A DNA stretch of 64,000 nucleotides from Campylobacterales bacterium (GTDB lineage: Bacteria > Campylobacterota > Campylobacteria > Campylobacterales > Sulfurimonadaceae), in NCBI GenBank assembly GCA_026390165.1, contig JAPLGM010000004.1, forward strand, positions 62,001 to 126,000. Direction: 5' to 3'. Made by a program: the position numbers and the translations under genes. The notes beneath the pieces were generated by a model, which worked only from the letters and a program-made list of their open reading frames with translations, was not told the DNA's origin and did no database searches. Of this stretch, positions 10,084-18,710 are shown piece after piece (positions within the stretch are counted from its first letter, which is position 1; every line of letters starts with the position of its first letter).

Positions 10084-10845
10084 ATGCAACCATCCAAAAA
10101 CGCCTTACAAACTCGTATCATTACCGCTGTTTTCCTAGGATTAGGTGTTTTGACGATTGGGCTCATTAATAACTTTTGGTTGATTTGGCTCACTCTTGGA
10201 GCCATCTATATGCTCGCGTTCCATGAGTCTACTCGACTTTTTGGGATTAACAACAATTCGCTGTACGCGTATGCGGCGATTTTGTGGATCATTGCGGCGG
10301 TTTATCCCTACAGTGAAGATTTACTGATTGTTTCGGGATTGATTTTCGTGGGGGCGGTAGCGTATACCCAAAATATCCCATTTCGAAACTTTTTACCCTT
10401 CGTCTACCCCACCGCAGGGATGCTCTATCTCCTAAGCCTTTATCAAGAGTATGGGATAACGTCATTATTGTGGTTGTTGGTTGTCGTGGCTTCCGCAGAC
10501 ATTGGAGCCTATTTTGTCGGTAAAAGCATTGGGCATACCCCTTTTAGTATCTCTTCTCCATCTAAAACGAGGGAAGGGGTTTATGGAGGCATTGCCGTCG
10601 CCACAGTAGCTGGGTTTTTTATCGGTATAGGGATTGTCGAAAGTATATCTCAAGCGATTATTATCTCGATGGCAGTTGCTGTATCCGCAGTATTTGGTGA
10701 TCTATTTGAGAGTTATCTTAAACGTTCCGCAGGGGTAAAAGACAGTGGCAATATTCTCCCTGGGCACGGGGGGATACTGGATCGAATTGATGGGTATCTT
10801 TTTGGCTCTATCGTGATGCTCATCCTCTTACGGGGTCTGGCTTGA
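10084..10845 (+). CDS. cdsA: Phosphatidate cytidylyltransferase CdsA
   Basis: CdsA makes CDP-diacylglycerol from phosphatidic acid and CTP at the inner membrane, the entry point to phospholipid head-group synthesis. The protein of about 253 residues is strongly hydrophobic, with several membrane helices. The C-terminal family signature with S-x-x-KR, D-S-G and LPGHGGxLDRxDG is clear at about residues 213-240. ATG at 10084 is preferred over the GTG three bases earlier because AGGAAG lies well placed before it. The stop overlaps the next start (TTGA), so dxr is probably translated by coupling. Length and motifs are normal for the family. Confidence 0.95.
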   Translation: MQPSKNALQTRIITAVFLGLGVLTIGLINNFWLIWLTLGAIYMLAFHESTRLFGINNNSLYAYAAILWIIAAVYPYSEDLLIVSGLIFVGAVAYTQNIPFRNFLPFVYPTAGMLYLLSLYQEYGITSLLWLLVVVASADIGAYFVGKSIGHTPFSISSPSKTREGVYGGIAVATVAGFFIGIGIVESISQAIIISMAVAVSAVFGDLFESYLKRSAGVKDSGNILPGHGGILDRIDGYLFGSIVMLILLRGLA

Positions 10846-11918
10846 TCCTTCTTGGATCGACGGGCTCTATAGGGGTGAATGCCCTCCTTGTAGCAGAACG
10901 TTTTAATCTCTCTGTTGATACCCTTGTTGCAGGGAATAATATTGATCTTCTTAATCACCAAATCCAGAAATTCTCTCCCAAACATGTTGTTGTCCGAAAT
11001 GCTCATGATGTCGCTCGTGTTCATCATCCTCATGTCACATCAGGTGAGAAGGCTATTTTAGAGGCGATTGAAAATTCAGCGTCCGATTTTGTGGTTAATG
11101 CCCTTGTTGGATTCGCAGGATTTCGCCCCACCCTTAAAGCGTTGGAGTGTAGCAAACGGATTGCACTTGCCAACAAAGAATCGCTTGTTGTTGGGGGGGC
11201 ATTTGTCGATACCTCCCGTATTATCCCCATTGACAGTGAACATTTTGGATTGTGGTATCTGAATCAAACATCGCGTCCTATCTCTCGTATGGTTATCACG
11301 GCAAGCGGTGGAGCCTTTCGCGATTGGGCGTTAGCAGACGTTGCCAATGCGACCCTCTCCGATGCTCTGAAACATCCTAACTGGTCAATGGGGCAGAAGA
11401 TCACTATAGACAGTGCCTCGATGATGAACAAACTTTTTGAACTCCTCGAAGCACGTTGGCTTTTCGGGGAGGGGGAATACGATGCCCTTATCGAAACCCG
11501 TTCCCTCATCCACGCCCTTATCGATTACACCGATGGCTCTACCACCGCCCATTTCGCCCACGCCGATATGAAGCTTCCCATTGCCTACGCGTTGATGGGA
11601 GAGGTGAACGAACCTCTATTGGAACGTGTCGATTTGATCCGTGTCGGTTCTTTGGAATTTCGAGAGATTCAAAAAGAACGGTATCCTTTGTGGGAGCTAA
11701 AAGCTGACCTTCTGGCTAATCCACAACGCGGAGTGATCGTCAATGCTGCCAATGAAATCGCTATCGAACGGTTTGTGCAAGGCGAGATTAGTTTTGGTGC
11801 CTTATCGACTCTTATTTTAAAAACATATAGCCATTTTTCACAAACACCTCATTGCGTGGAAGAACTATTTTCTATCGACGAAGAGGTTAGAGCCTATACG
11901 CGGGTATTAACGTGTTAA
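10842..11918 (+). CDS. dxr: 1-deoxy-D-xylulose 5-phosphate reductoisomerase
   Basis: Dxr converts DXP to 2-C-methyl-D-erythritol 4-phosphate with NADPH, the committed step of the MEP isoprenoid pathway. The NADPH-binding GSTGSIG is at residues 5-11, ANKESL at 110-115, and the metal-binding D-S-E-H at 131-134. The 358-residue length is slightly short because the protein begins directly at the first beta strand. The start is a TTG that shares bases with the cdsA stop, a 4-bp overlap; no upstream start in frame gives a better N-terminus. A downstream prenyl synthase at 50.7 kb uses products of the same pathway. Confidence 0.95.
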   Translation: MILLGSTGSIGVNALLVAERFNLSVDTLVAGNNIDLLNHQIQKFSPKHVVVRNAHDVARVHHPHVTSGEKAILEAIENSASDFVVNALVGFAGFRPTLKALECSKRIALANKESLVVGGAFVDTSRIIPIDSEHFGLWYLNQTSRPISRMVITASGGAFRDWALADVANATLSDALKHPNWSMGQKITIDSASMMNKLFELLEARWLFGEGEYDALIETRSLIHALIDYTDGSTTAHFAHADMKLPIAYALMGEVNEPLLERVDLIRVGSLEFREIQKERYPLWELKADLLANPQRGVIVNAANEIAIERFVQGEISFGALSTLILKTYSHFSQTPHCVEELFSIDEEVRAYTRVLTC

Positions 11919-12442
11919 AAGTCTTAATCCTACACGGGTGGGGTGGTTCCGACAATCCTCATTGGCAGGCATGGCTTGCAAGCGAAGTAGTAAAAGAGTA
12001 TGGGATGGTTGCTTTTCCTCTTTTGGACAACCCTCACTTCCCGAGTAAGAATCGATGGATGAAGCAAGTCAAAGCGCTCTTGGAAGATGTGAATCCTGAT
12101 GTTGTTATTTGTCACTCTCTTGGATGTACATTGTGGCTTCATTTGTGTAATGAAGGGGAGATCGCTCCCGTTAAACGGCTTCTGTTGGTCGCTCCTCCAC
12201 GGTTGAGTTGTGAAATTGAAATTCTTAAAACTTTTTTCCCTATTTCAACTCCCGAAAACTTGTTTGCGAAAGAGGCAATGATGGTTACCTCAGATAATGA
12301 CCCCTATATGTCTCAAGAAGAGGCACAAGCACTTCAAAAATCACTAGGGATTGAGATGAAAGTATTAGAAAACGCAGGGCACATTAATGATGCGTCAGGA
12401 TACGGCGAATGGCCATGGGTCAAAGAGTGGGTGGGGAAATGA
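11912..12442 (+). CDS. Alpha/beta hydrolase of the RBBP9/YdeN type
   Basis: A 176-residue serine hydrolase of the small RBBP9/YdeN family. [18 protein letters not shown] at the N-terminus is the family hallmark (oxyanion region). The nucleophile elbow reads CHSLGC near residue 71, the acid is probably the Asp in SDNDPY, and the catalytic His lies in NAGHIN near residue 152. The substrate is unknown. GTG at 11912 overlaps the dxr stop by 7 bp and the gene's own stop overlaps tsaD by ATGA, so it belongs to the cdsA-dxr-tsaD transcription unit. Nothing in the sequence links it functionally to its neighbours. Confidence 0.85.
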   Translation: MLKVLILHGWGGSDNPHWQAWLASEVVKEYGMVAFPLLDNPHFPSKNRWMKQVKALLEDVNPDVVICHSLGCTLWLHLCNEGEIAPVKRLLLVAPPRLSCEIEILKTFFPISTPENLFAKEAMMVTSDNDPYMSQEEAQALQKSLGIEMKVLENAGHINDASGYGEWPWVKEWVGK

Positions 12443-13416
12443 TCCTAAGTATCGAAAGTTCATGTGACGATAGCTCTATTGCTATCACCGAGATTGCAAC
12501 CAAAAAACTGCTCTACCATAAAAAAATCTCCCAAGAACTGGAACATTCCAAATACGGTGGAGTTGTCCCAGAACTGGCAAGCCGTCTCCACGCCATTGCC
12601 CTCCCTGCGATTTTAACCGAATGTGAGCCGTGGTTTAATTCGCTTAAAGCCATTGCGGTGACGAATGCCCCAGGGCTTGGGGTAACGCTGATGGAGGGGG
12701 TTGTGATGGCGAAAGCGTTAAGTATTTCCCTCAATATCCCTATCTTGCCGATCAATCATCTCAAAGGGCACATCTATTCCCTCTTTATAGAGAAAGAAGC
12801 TCTCTTGCCTCTTACCGTGCTGTTAGTTTCAGGCGGGCATACTCAACTTATTGAAGTCACTTCCTACGACACAATGGAGACAGTAGCAACGACGATGGAT
12901 GATAGCTACGGGGAGAGTTTCGATAAAGTTGCTAAGATGTTGGGGCTAGGGTATCCGGGAGGGCCTGTCATTGAAAAACTCGCTCTAAGCGGTGACGCTT
13001 CTAAGTTCTCCTTTACCGTCCCCCTCTCCCAATCCCCTCTTATCGCCTTTAGCTATTCAGGGCTTAAGAATAATGTCCGTTTGTCTACATTAGAGGCATC
13101 TCCTGAAGATTATCCCAATATTGCGGCAGCATTCCAAAAAACAGCGACAGAGCATCTCATTCAAAAACTTAAAAAATATTTCAAAACCAAGCCGCCGAAA
13201 CGATTTGCTATCGTTGGGGGGGCAAGTGCCAATCTTCATTTACGTGGGCAAGTCGAGCAACTACTTTTAGCACATAAAGCTCAGTTACTGGTTGCACCAT
13301 TAGAGTATTGTTCCGATAATGCAGCGATGATCGGACGATGTGCGCTGGAGGCTTACGATCAAAAAGCATTTGTTGCTTATCGTGATATTTCCATCCAGCC
13401 CCGTTGTAAACTGTGA
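12439..13416 (+). CDS. tsaD: tRNA N6-adenosine threonylcarbamoyltransferase TsaD
   Basis: TsaD, with TsaB and TsaE, transfers threonylcarbamoyl to A37 of ANN-reading tRNAs (t6A). The ASKHA fold starts with [12 protein letters not shown]. The metal-binding histidines are at 107 and 111 (NHLKGH), and the [10 protein letters not shown] phosphate loop is at 128-137. The C-terminal CSDNAAMIG and the RDISIQPR end are typical. The 325-residue length is normal for the bacterial short form. ATG at 12439 overlaps the hydrolase stop; an in-frame ATG 30 bases earlier would add residues not seen in the family. It is the last gene of the cdsA operon. Confidence 0.96.
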   Translation: MILSIESSCDDSSIAITEIATKKLLYHKKISQELEHSKYGGVVPELASRLHAIALPAILTECEPWFNSLKAIAVTNAPGLGVTLMEGVVMAKALSISLNIPILPINHLKGHIYSLFIEKEALLPLTVLLVSGGHTQLIEVTSYDTMETVATTMDDSYGESFDKVAKMLGLGYPGGPVIEKLALSGDASKFSFTVPLSQSPLIAFSYSGLKNNVRLSTLEASPEDYPNIAAAFQKTATEHLIQKLKKYFKTKPPKRFAIVGGASANLHLRGQVEQLLLAHKAQLLVAPLEYCSDNAAMIGRCALEAYDQKAFVAYRDISIQPRCKL

Positions 13417-13427
13417 TATAGCTTAAA

Positions 13428-13445
13428 CTAAAATATATATTTTAG
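13428..13445. promoter_or_regulatory. 18-bp AT-rich perfect palindrome before tpx
   Basis: CTAAAATATATATTTTAG is its own reverse complement and lies in the 93-bp gap between tsaD and tpx. Its AT-rich dyad shape resembles binding sites of Fur/PerR-type regulators. That would suit a peroxidase gene, but no regulator is encoded nearby and the assignment is speculative. Confidence 0.35.
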
Positions 13446-13509
13446 AATTCAGAGTAAAATTGTCCGATTTTTGTACAATTCTCATTATAAATAAAAATAG
13501 GAGCCCCAA

Positions 13510-14013
13510 ATGGCAACAACAAAATTCAAAGGTACCGACGTAGAACTTTTAGGCAATGAAGTAAATGTTGGTGATAAAGCACCTGCAATTACCGTAGTAA
13601 ATTCAGCTGGACTTGCTGATGTTACTGTAGGTGGCGCAACAGGTAAAAAACAACTTATCATTGTTGTCCCTTCATTGGATACAGGGGTATGTGCTACTGA
13701 AACACGTAACTTCAATGCAAAAGCAGCAGGTCTATCCGACGTGACAGTAACTATCGTATCTCTTGACCTTCCATTCGCTGCTGGCCGTTTTTGCCAAGCT
13801 GAAGGTATTGATAACCTAACCGTATGTTCTGACTTCCGTAACAAAGAATTTGCAAATGCTTATGGCGTATTGCTTGGTGGTTCTGTTCTTGCAGGTGTGA
13901 CTTGTCGCGCAATCTTCGCGGTTGATGCAGATGGTATCGTTACGTACAAAGAGATCGTTCCTGAAATCACTGAAGAGCCTAACTACGACGCTGCTTTGGC
14001 TGCTGTAGCATAA
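13510..14013 (+). CDS. tpx: Thiol peroxidase Tpx (atypical 2-Cys peroxiredoxin)
   Basis: Tpx reduces H2O2 and alkyl hydroperoxides using thioredoxin. The peroxidatic Cys is C61 (DTGVCATET) and the resolving Cys is C95 (RFCQAEGI), the same positions as in the well-studied E. coli enzyme. Length, 167 residues, is normal. AATAGGAG before the ATG is a good ribosome binding site. The gene is monocistronic, bounded by an AT-rich palindrome upstream and a hairpin downstream. It converges with the recA-eno operon. The protein is cytoplasmic or periplasmic; no signal peptide is visible. Confidence 0.96.
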   Translation: MATTKFKGTDVELLGNEVNVGDKAPAITVVNSAGLADVTVGGATGKKQLIIVVPSLDTGVCATETRNFNAKAAGLSDVTVTIVSLDLPFAAGRFCQAEGIDNLTVCSDFRNKEFANAYGVLLGGSVLAGVTCRAIFAVDADGIVTYKEIVPEITEEPNYDAALAAVA

Positions 14014-14021
14014 TTTCTTCG

Positions 14022-14048
14022 CTCGTCATTCCCGACTAGATCGGGAAT
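14022..14048. terminator. Hairpin between convergent tpx and AMIN gene; REP-like
   Basis: ATTCCCGA (14028-14035) and TCGGGAAT (14041-14048) form a perfect 8-bp stem with a 5-base loop, preceded by CGTC. No U-run follows. The CGTCATTCCCG core resembles the element at 33849-33873, suggesting a dispersed palindrome family. It may end transcription from both sides. Confidence 0.5.
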
Positions 14049-14081
14049 TTAGCTCTTCTCTTGTAAAACTCTTTTAAGCCA

Positions 14082-14696
14082 CTACTTACAAACGGCAGTG
14101 ATCCCTTTCTCATTTTTAGCTACATTACAAACATGATGACCATCCAGTGTCAACGTTGCTCGCGCAAAGGTTCCATGATAATCAATCCGTATTTTTTTGT
14201 AGGGGGAACCATTAAGATCTTTTTCAAAAGGTTCAAAGTTTTTTGTATGTTTAAAATCAATCACGAGACTCTCAGGCTCTGTTAGATTAAAAGTTCGAAG
14301 CATCTGCTCTTTGGTAAAGAAACTGATATGATTCCCTGAATTGATAATTTGAATAAAGTCTTGTTTCGTATGTGAAGAGGTTTTGGGCTCTTCTATTGGG
14401 ATTTTGTATGCTCCTGATTGCGATAAAACGAGAGGAGAACGCCAATCGATACTTTGGTCTATTTCAAGTTTACGGGTCTCAAAACTCCCATCAAGGTTTT
14501 GAAAGGTAAATGTTACCTCTTTGAGGATTCGAGATTGATCGGGGAAATTATAGGTCATTGAGGTGAGGGGTGGCTTATGTTCTGTCCGATTATTGCTAAT
14601 GGGAAAATTTTTATTTTCGGTCATAGGAAAAAAAGGATTTTCTCGTGCACACACAGACGAGATGAGCAGTGTTGAAAGTAAAAGTATTATTCTCAC
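14082..14696 (-). CDS. Periplasmic AMIN-domain protein
   Basis: A 204-residue exported protein: residues 1-16 are a signal peptide (LLLSTLLISSVCA). A Pro/Asn-rich linker follows, then an AMIN-like beta domain over about residues 60-204 (VTFTFQNLDGSFETRKLEID, then SLVIDFKH and KKIRIDYHGTFARATLTLDG). AMIN domains bind peptidoglycan or target periplasmic proteins to the division site or pole. No amidase domain is attached. It is the last gene of the recA-eno-FtsB-like string and overlaps the previous stop by 4 bp. Pairing with a DivIC-like membrane protein suggests an envelope or division role, which is inference. Confidence 0.75.
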   Translation of the reverse strand: MRIILLLSTLLISSVCARENPFFPMTENKNFPISNNRTEHKPPLTSMTYNFPDQSRILKEVTFTFQNLDGSFETRKLEIDQSIDWRSPLVLSQSGAYKIPIEEPKTSSHTKQDFIQIINSGNHISFFTKEQMLRTFNLTEPESLVIDFKHTKNFEPFEKDLNGSPYKKIRIDYHGTFARATLTLDGHHVCNVAKNEKGITAVCK

Positions 14697-15013
14697 GGTA
14701 CGACTACTCCACGCTTCGCTGTTTGGGCATCCGCATCCAATTCTTTTAATTCAAAATATTGTTTTTGAAGAGACGCATTTTCATTTTTGAGACGCTCAAT
14801 ATCATCAATTAAAAAATTTTGGTACTCTTCGAGATGGATGAGTACCAAAATGGAGTTATTTCCGAAAATAAGGACACCCAAATAGAAGAGCATCCCCCCG
14901 ACAAGTCCCGATACGAGAAGAAATTTGGACGTAGAGAGACCAAAACGACGTTCGCTAAAGCTTTGATACACATTGCTTGAGTCGATTATTTGGTCATGCT
15001 CTTCATAATTCAT
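14693..15013 (-). CDS. FtsB/DivIC-like single-pass coiled-coil membrane protein
   Basis: A 106-residue bitopic protein: a short cytoplasmic N-terminus, one membrane helix (about residues 31-55), and a periplasmic coiled coil (about 60-95, with IERLKNENASLQKQYFELKELD). This is the layout of FtsB/DivIC septum proteins, and similar genes follow eno in many Campylobacterota. The assignment rests on architecture and context, not on a diagnostic motif. Its ATG overlaps the eno stop (TAATG), and its stop overlaps the AMIN gene start, so expression is coupled to eno. Confidence 0.7.
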   Translation of the reverse strand: MNYEEHDQIIDSSNVYQSFSERRFGLSTSKFLLVSGLVGGMLFYLGVLIFGNNSILVLIHLEEYQNFLIDDIERLKNENASLQKQYFELKELDADAQTAKRGVVVP

Positions 15014-16281
15014 TATTGAAACAAGGCACTTCCGAGGTATTCACCGTACATTACTTCATTTTCGATTTCAAGAAGACGATTGTATTTAGCCGTACGTTCA
15101 CCACGAGCGGTTGAACCCGTTTTAATCTCACCACAGTTAAGTGCTACTGCAAAATCAGCGATAAACGCATCTTCACTCTCTCCTGAACGGTGAGACATAA
15201 CACATTTATAGCCATTACGTTGTGCGAGGCGAACGGTGAGCATCGTTTCAGAAACCGAACCGATTTGGTTGGGTTTGATAAGGATAGCATTCGCAATCCC
15301 TTTCGCAATCCCTTCTGCCAAAATATTGACATTGGTAACGAACAGGTCATCCCCAACGATTTGGATTTTATTGCCCAGTTTTTCGGTCATAATTTTCCAA
15401 CCAGCCCAATCATCTTCGCTCAGTCCATCTTCGATAGAGACGATAGGGTACTTAGAGCAAAGATCAACATAGTAATCAACCAATTGCTCAGAGGTGACAA
15501 CTCTGTTTTCAGAATCCAGTTTATAACCCCCTTCTGTTACTAATTCAGAAGCTGCAACATCAAGAGCGATACCTATTTGTTCCCCCGCTTTGTAGCCCGC
15601 TTTCTCGATCGCTTCCATAAGGATTTGGATCGGTTCTTCGTTGGAGGCCAAATCAGGGGCAAAGCCACCCTCATCCCCGAGTGCCGTGTTAGCACCGCGA
15701 TCTTTAAGAATTTTTTTGAGAGTATGATACACTTCAGCCGATGCACGTAACCCTTCGCTAAACTCTTCAAAGCCAACAGGCATAATCATATACTCTTGAA
15801 AATCGACACTGTTATCTGCATGCGATCCGCCATTGATGATGTTCAGCATCGGTACAGGGATAACCATTGCATTGGCACCACCGAGATAGCGATATAATGG
15901 AATTCTTAAACTTTTAGCGGCTGCACGTGCTACTGCCATGGAGACACCTAAAACGGCATTTGCGCCCAAATTACCGTAATTTTCGGTTCCATCAAGTTCT
16001 TTCATAACCGCATCGACCATCGCTTGATTAAATGGACTTAATCCCATAACGGCATCAGCAATTTCGTTATTAACATGCCCAACGGCTTTAAGAACCCCTT
16101 TGCCCATATAGCGTGCATCGCCATCACGTAACTCTAACGCTTCACGTTTACCTGTACTTGCACCACTTGGGACAATTGCACTCTCACATGTTCCATCACT
16201 TAACTTTACCGTTGCTTTTACCGTAGGATTCCCGCGAGAATCCATTACTTCAATCGCACTTACTTCATCAATAAAAATCAT
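15013..16281 (-). CDS. eno: Enolase
   Basis: Enolase interconverts 2-phosphoglycerate and phosphoenolpyruvate in glycolysis/gluconeogenesis. The 422-residue length is normal. Visible motifs are [15 protein letters not shown] near residue 40, GDEGGFAPD near 205, the metal ligands in [11 protein letters not shown] and VGDDLFVTN, and the signature LIKPNQIGS and SHRSGESED near 335-370. The start overlaps the recA stop by 4 bp (ATGA) and the stop overlaps the next start by 1 bp. This recA-eno order is a hallmark of Campylobacterota. No separate promoter is visible. Confidence 0.98.
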   Translation of the reverse strand: MIFIDEVSAIEVMDSRGNPTVKATVKLSDGTCESAIVPSGASTGKREALELRDGDARYMGKGVLKAVGHVNNEIADAVMGLSPFNQAMVDAVMKELDGTENYGNLGANAVLGVSMAVARAAAKSLRIPLYRYLGGANAMVIPVPMLNIINGGSHADNSVDFQEYMIMPVGFEEFSEGLRASAEVYHTLKKILKDRGANTALGDEGGFAPDLASNEEPIQILMEAIEKAGYKAGEQIGIALDVAASELVTEGGYKLDSENRVVTSEQLVDYYVDLCSKYPIVSIEDGLSEDDWAGWKIMTEKLGNKIQIVGDDLFVTNVNILAEGIAKGIANAILIKPNQIGSVSETMLTVRLAQRNGYKCVMSHRSGESEDAFIADFAVALNCGEIKTGSTARGERTAKYNRLLEIENEVMYGEYLGSALFQ

Positions 16282-17318
16282 TCGTCCACCTCGTTCATTT
16301 CAGATTCACCCATTACCATAAGGTTATTGACCCCCATGGCGGATTTTATTTTTTCTTCTATTTTTTTTGCCAATTCTGGCTCATCTTTAAATTTTTGCTT
16401 GACGTTTTCACGCCCTTGCCCTAGCTTCGTGTCCTCGAAACTAAACCACGCTCCACTTTTGTCAATGATGTCAAGTTTGACACCGTAATCGACGAGTTCA
16501 CCCTCTTTGGAGATTCCCTCACCGAACATAATATCAAATTCTGCTTGACGAAACGGTGGTGCTACCTTATTTTTAATCACTTTTGCTTTGACACGGTTAC
16601 CAATTTGACTCTCCCCTTGCTTAAGGGTAGCGATTTTACGAATATCGATACGAACCGATGCGTAGAATTTAAGGGCATTCCCCCCTGTAGTCGTCTCGGG
16701 TGAACCGTATCCCATCGTTCCGATTTTCATACGGATTTGGTTAATGAAGATAATCGTACAGTTCATTTTGTGTAAAACACCCGTAAGTTTACGCAATGCT
16801 TTGGACATCAAACGTGCTTGAACCCCTACTTGTTGATCTCCCATCTCCCCTTCGATTTCCACTTTAGGGGTAAGGGCTGCTACGGAGTCGATAACGATCA
16901 AATCGACGGCACCACTGCGGGCAATGGTCTCAACGATATCAAGGGCTTGTTCGCCATAGTCGGGCTGGGAAACAAGGAGGTTTTCAACATCCACACCCAA
17001 GTTTTTGGCATAGCCCACATCCAATGCATGTTCCGCATCGATAAAGGCACAAATAGACCCTTTTCGTTGTGCTTCAGCAATAATATGAAGAGTGAGGGTT
17101 GTTTTTCCTGAACTCTCCGGTCCATAAATCTCAACCACACGCCCTTCCGGAACACCACCAATACCCAGTGCCAAATCAAGCCCAAGTGAACCGGTGCTAA
17201 TAGAACCTATTGGTTCGATAACCTTGTCACCAAGACGCATTAACGTCCCTTTGCCAAATGTTTTGTCGATTTGTTTCATTGCCAGTTCGAGTGACTTGAG
17301 TTTGTTTGGATCTACCAT
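16278..17318 (-). CDS. recA: Recombinase RecA
   Basis: RecA forms nucleoprotein filaments on single-stranded DNA for homologous recombination. The Walker A motif GPESSGKT is at residues 66-73, exactly as in E. coli. Walker [11 protein letters not shown], the L1/L2 loops ([19 protein letters not shown], and [17 protein letters not shown]) and a C-terminal acidic tail follow. Length, 346 residues, is normal. AGGAGAA precedes the ATG. The 181-bp gap to mqnD is a divergent promoter region; I see AT-rich -10-like sequences but no LexA-type box, which fits the absence of a classical SOS system in this phylum. Confidence 0.98.
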   Translation of the reverse strand: MVDPNKLKSLELAMKQIDKTFGKGTLMRLGDKVIEPIGSISTGSLGLDLALGIGGVPEGRVVEIYGPESSGKTTLTLHIIAEAQRKGSICAFIDAEHALDVGYAKNLGVDVENLLVSQPDYGEQALDIVETIARSGAVDLIVIDSVAALTPKVEIEGEMGDQQVGVQARLMSKALRKLTGVLHKMNCTIIFINQIRMKIGTMGYGSPETTTGGNALKFYASVRIDIRKIATLKQGESQIGNRVKAKVIKNKVAPPFRQAEFDIMFGEGISKEGELVDYGVKLDIIDKSGAWFSFEDTKLGQGRENVKQKFKDEPELAKKIEEKIKSAMGVNNLMVMGESEMNEVDE

Positions 17319-17499
17319 TGTCGTGTTCTCCTAAATAGGGTTAAAATATAAAATTAGACAATAATATGACAACTCGAAATAATTTATTAAAAATATGACA
17401 AATTGCAATACAATATATTCATTCGAATATTTATGACGATATTTTAGCGTTATTTCGTTAAAATTTATAATGATTTAATCAATTTAGAGGAACTTATAC

Positions 17500-18363
17500 G
17501 TGAAAAAAATGCTAATTGCCCACTCTCCCGATGCGGATGATATTTTTATGTACTATGCCATCAAATTTGGATGGGTGGGACGGCAGAATACTGTTTTTGA
17601 CAATATTGCCCTTGATATAGAGACCCTCAACACTGAAGCCCTCAAGGGGACGTACGATATTAGTGCTATTAGTTTCGGTCTCTATCCCCATATTCGCGAT
17701 GATTATGCTCTTCTTCGGACAGCAGTCAGTTTCGGAAGTGGCTATGGCCCTAAGCTTATTCGTAAAAAAGAGACGGTACTAAAGCGTCGTTTCAAGGTTG
17801 CCCTTAGTGGAAAATTCACCACGAATGCTCTCCTCTTTCGCATCGCTTATCCTGAGGCTAAAATTGTATATATGAATTTTTTAGAGATTGAGCAGGCTGT
17901 TTTGGAGGGTATCGTGGATGCTGGGGTTCTTATCCATGAGTCTATTTTGGGGTATGATCCTTCGTTGGTCGTTGAACGGGAGGTGTGGGATATATGGTGT
18001 GAACTCAGTGGAGGAGCGTTACCTCTTCCCTTGGGGGGGATGGCAATACGTCGTTCTTTGCCTCTCACAACGGCGATAGAGTATGAAAACACTCTTACGA
18101 AAGCAGTGCAAGTAGCACGCGATCATAAAGAGCTCCTCTCAAAAATGTTGATGGAGCGCTCCCTCGTACGTATCGATGCACAAACTCTTGAAAAATATTT
18201 AGAACTTTATGCTAACGACGACTCCATTACTCTAAACGATCATCCATTCGAAGCAATCAATAAACTTTTTGAGTTGGGGCATAAACATAACTTTTTTGAT
18301 GCCACCCTCAATGCAAAAGATTTTTGTATTCCCCATGAATATACATCTTTGAGAAATGCTTAA
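17500..18363 (+). CDS. mqnD: MqnD-family 1,4-dihydroxy-6-naphthoate synthase (futalosine pathway)
   Basis: A 287-residue member of the MqnA/MqnD periplasmic-binding-protein-like fold. MqnD converts cyclic dehypoxanthine futalosine to 1,4-dihydroxy-6-naphthoate in the alternative menaquinone pathway used by Campylobacterota. The start AHSPDADDIFMYYA is the MqnD hallmark (a binding-loop SPDxDD), and GKFTTNALLFR and DAGVLIHE fit the family. There is no signal peptide, as expected for the cytoplasmic enzyme. fliQ starts 4 bp after the stop, so the two are probably co-transcribed, although their functions are unrelated. Other mqn genes are not in the window. Confidence 0.9.
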   Translation: MKKMLIAHSPDADDIFMYYAIKFGWVGRQNTVFDNIALDIETLNTEALKGTYDISAISFGLYPHIRDDYALLRTAVSFGSGYGPKLIRKKETVLKRRFKVALSGKFTTNALLFRIAYPEAKIVYMNFLEIEQAVLEGIVDAGVLIHESILGYDPSLVVEREVWDIWCELSGGALPLPLGGMAIRRSLPLTTAIEYENTLTKAVQVARDHKELLSKMLMERSLVRIDAQTLEKYLELYANDDSITLNDHPFEAINKLFELGHKHNFFDATLNAKDFCIPHEYTSLRNA

Positions 18364-18366
18364 ATT

Positions 18367-18636
18367 ATGTTGCAAGAAGAATTAGTAGGATTGGGAATCG
18401 AAACCTTTAAAATTGCGTTGGTGCTAGCATTACCTTCCCTTTTGGTAGGGATGTTTTTAGGATTAGCGGTGAGTATTTTTCAAGCAACGACCCAAATTAA
18501 TGAAGCAACGCTTAGTTTTATCCCTAAGGTCATCGGCATTATTATCGTTATTGTGTTAACGATGCCATGGATGATGAATGAGATGCAAGATTTCACTATT
18601 CGGATGTTTAATATGATCCCGACGTTTATGCAATAA
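18367..18636 (+). CDS. fliQ: Flagellar biosynthesis protein FliQ
   Basis: FliQ is a small core component of the flagellar type III export gate (FliP-FliQ-FliR). The 89-residue protein has two membrane helices (about 17-40 and 53-75) with the family motif LGLAVSIFQATTQINEATLSFIPK between them. It follows mqnD closely and no other flagellar gene is present; scattered flagellar genes are usual in Campylobacterota. It implies a flagellated organism. Confidence 0.96.
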   Translation: MLQEELVGLGIETFKIALVLALPSLLVGMFLGLAVSIFQATTQINEATLSFIPKVIGIIIVIVLTMPWMMNEMQDFTIRMFNMIPTFMQ

Positions 18637-18645
18637 CGATAATTC

Positions 18646-18687
18646 TTGACCCCGGTCAATCGTTCTTAGTATCACAAACGGTATACT
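18646..18687 (+). promoter_or_regulatory. CRP/FNR-type operator and -10 element before the hemerythrin operon
   Basis: TTGAC-cccg-GTCAA (18646-18659) is a perfect dyad with the spacing of CRP/FNR-family sites. TATACT (18682-18687) is a plausible -10. If the start point is 18694, the dyad is centred at -41.5, the standard class II activator position. No -35 consensus is present, which fits activator dependence. AAGGAG follows before the ATG at 18711. Confidence 0.65.
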
Positions 18688-18710
18688 CTCGAAAAAGAAG
18701 GAGAGATACT

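Noticed and set aside
17319-17499. SOS (LexA) box before recA
   Set aside because: No CTGT-N8-ACAG or GAAC-N4-GTTC type dyad was found in the 181-bp gap.
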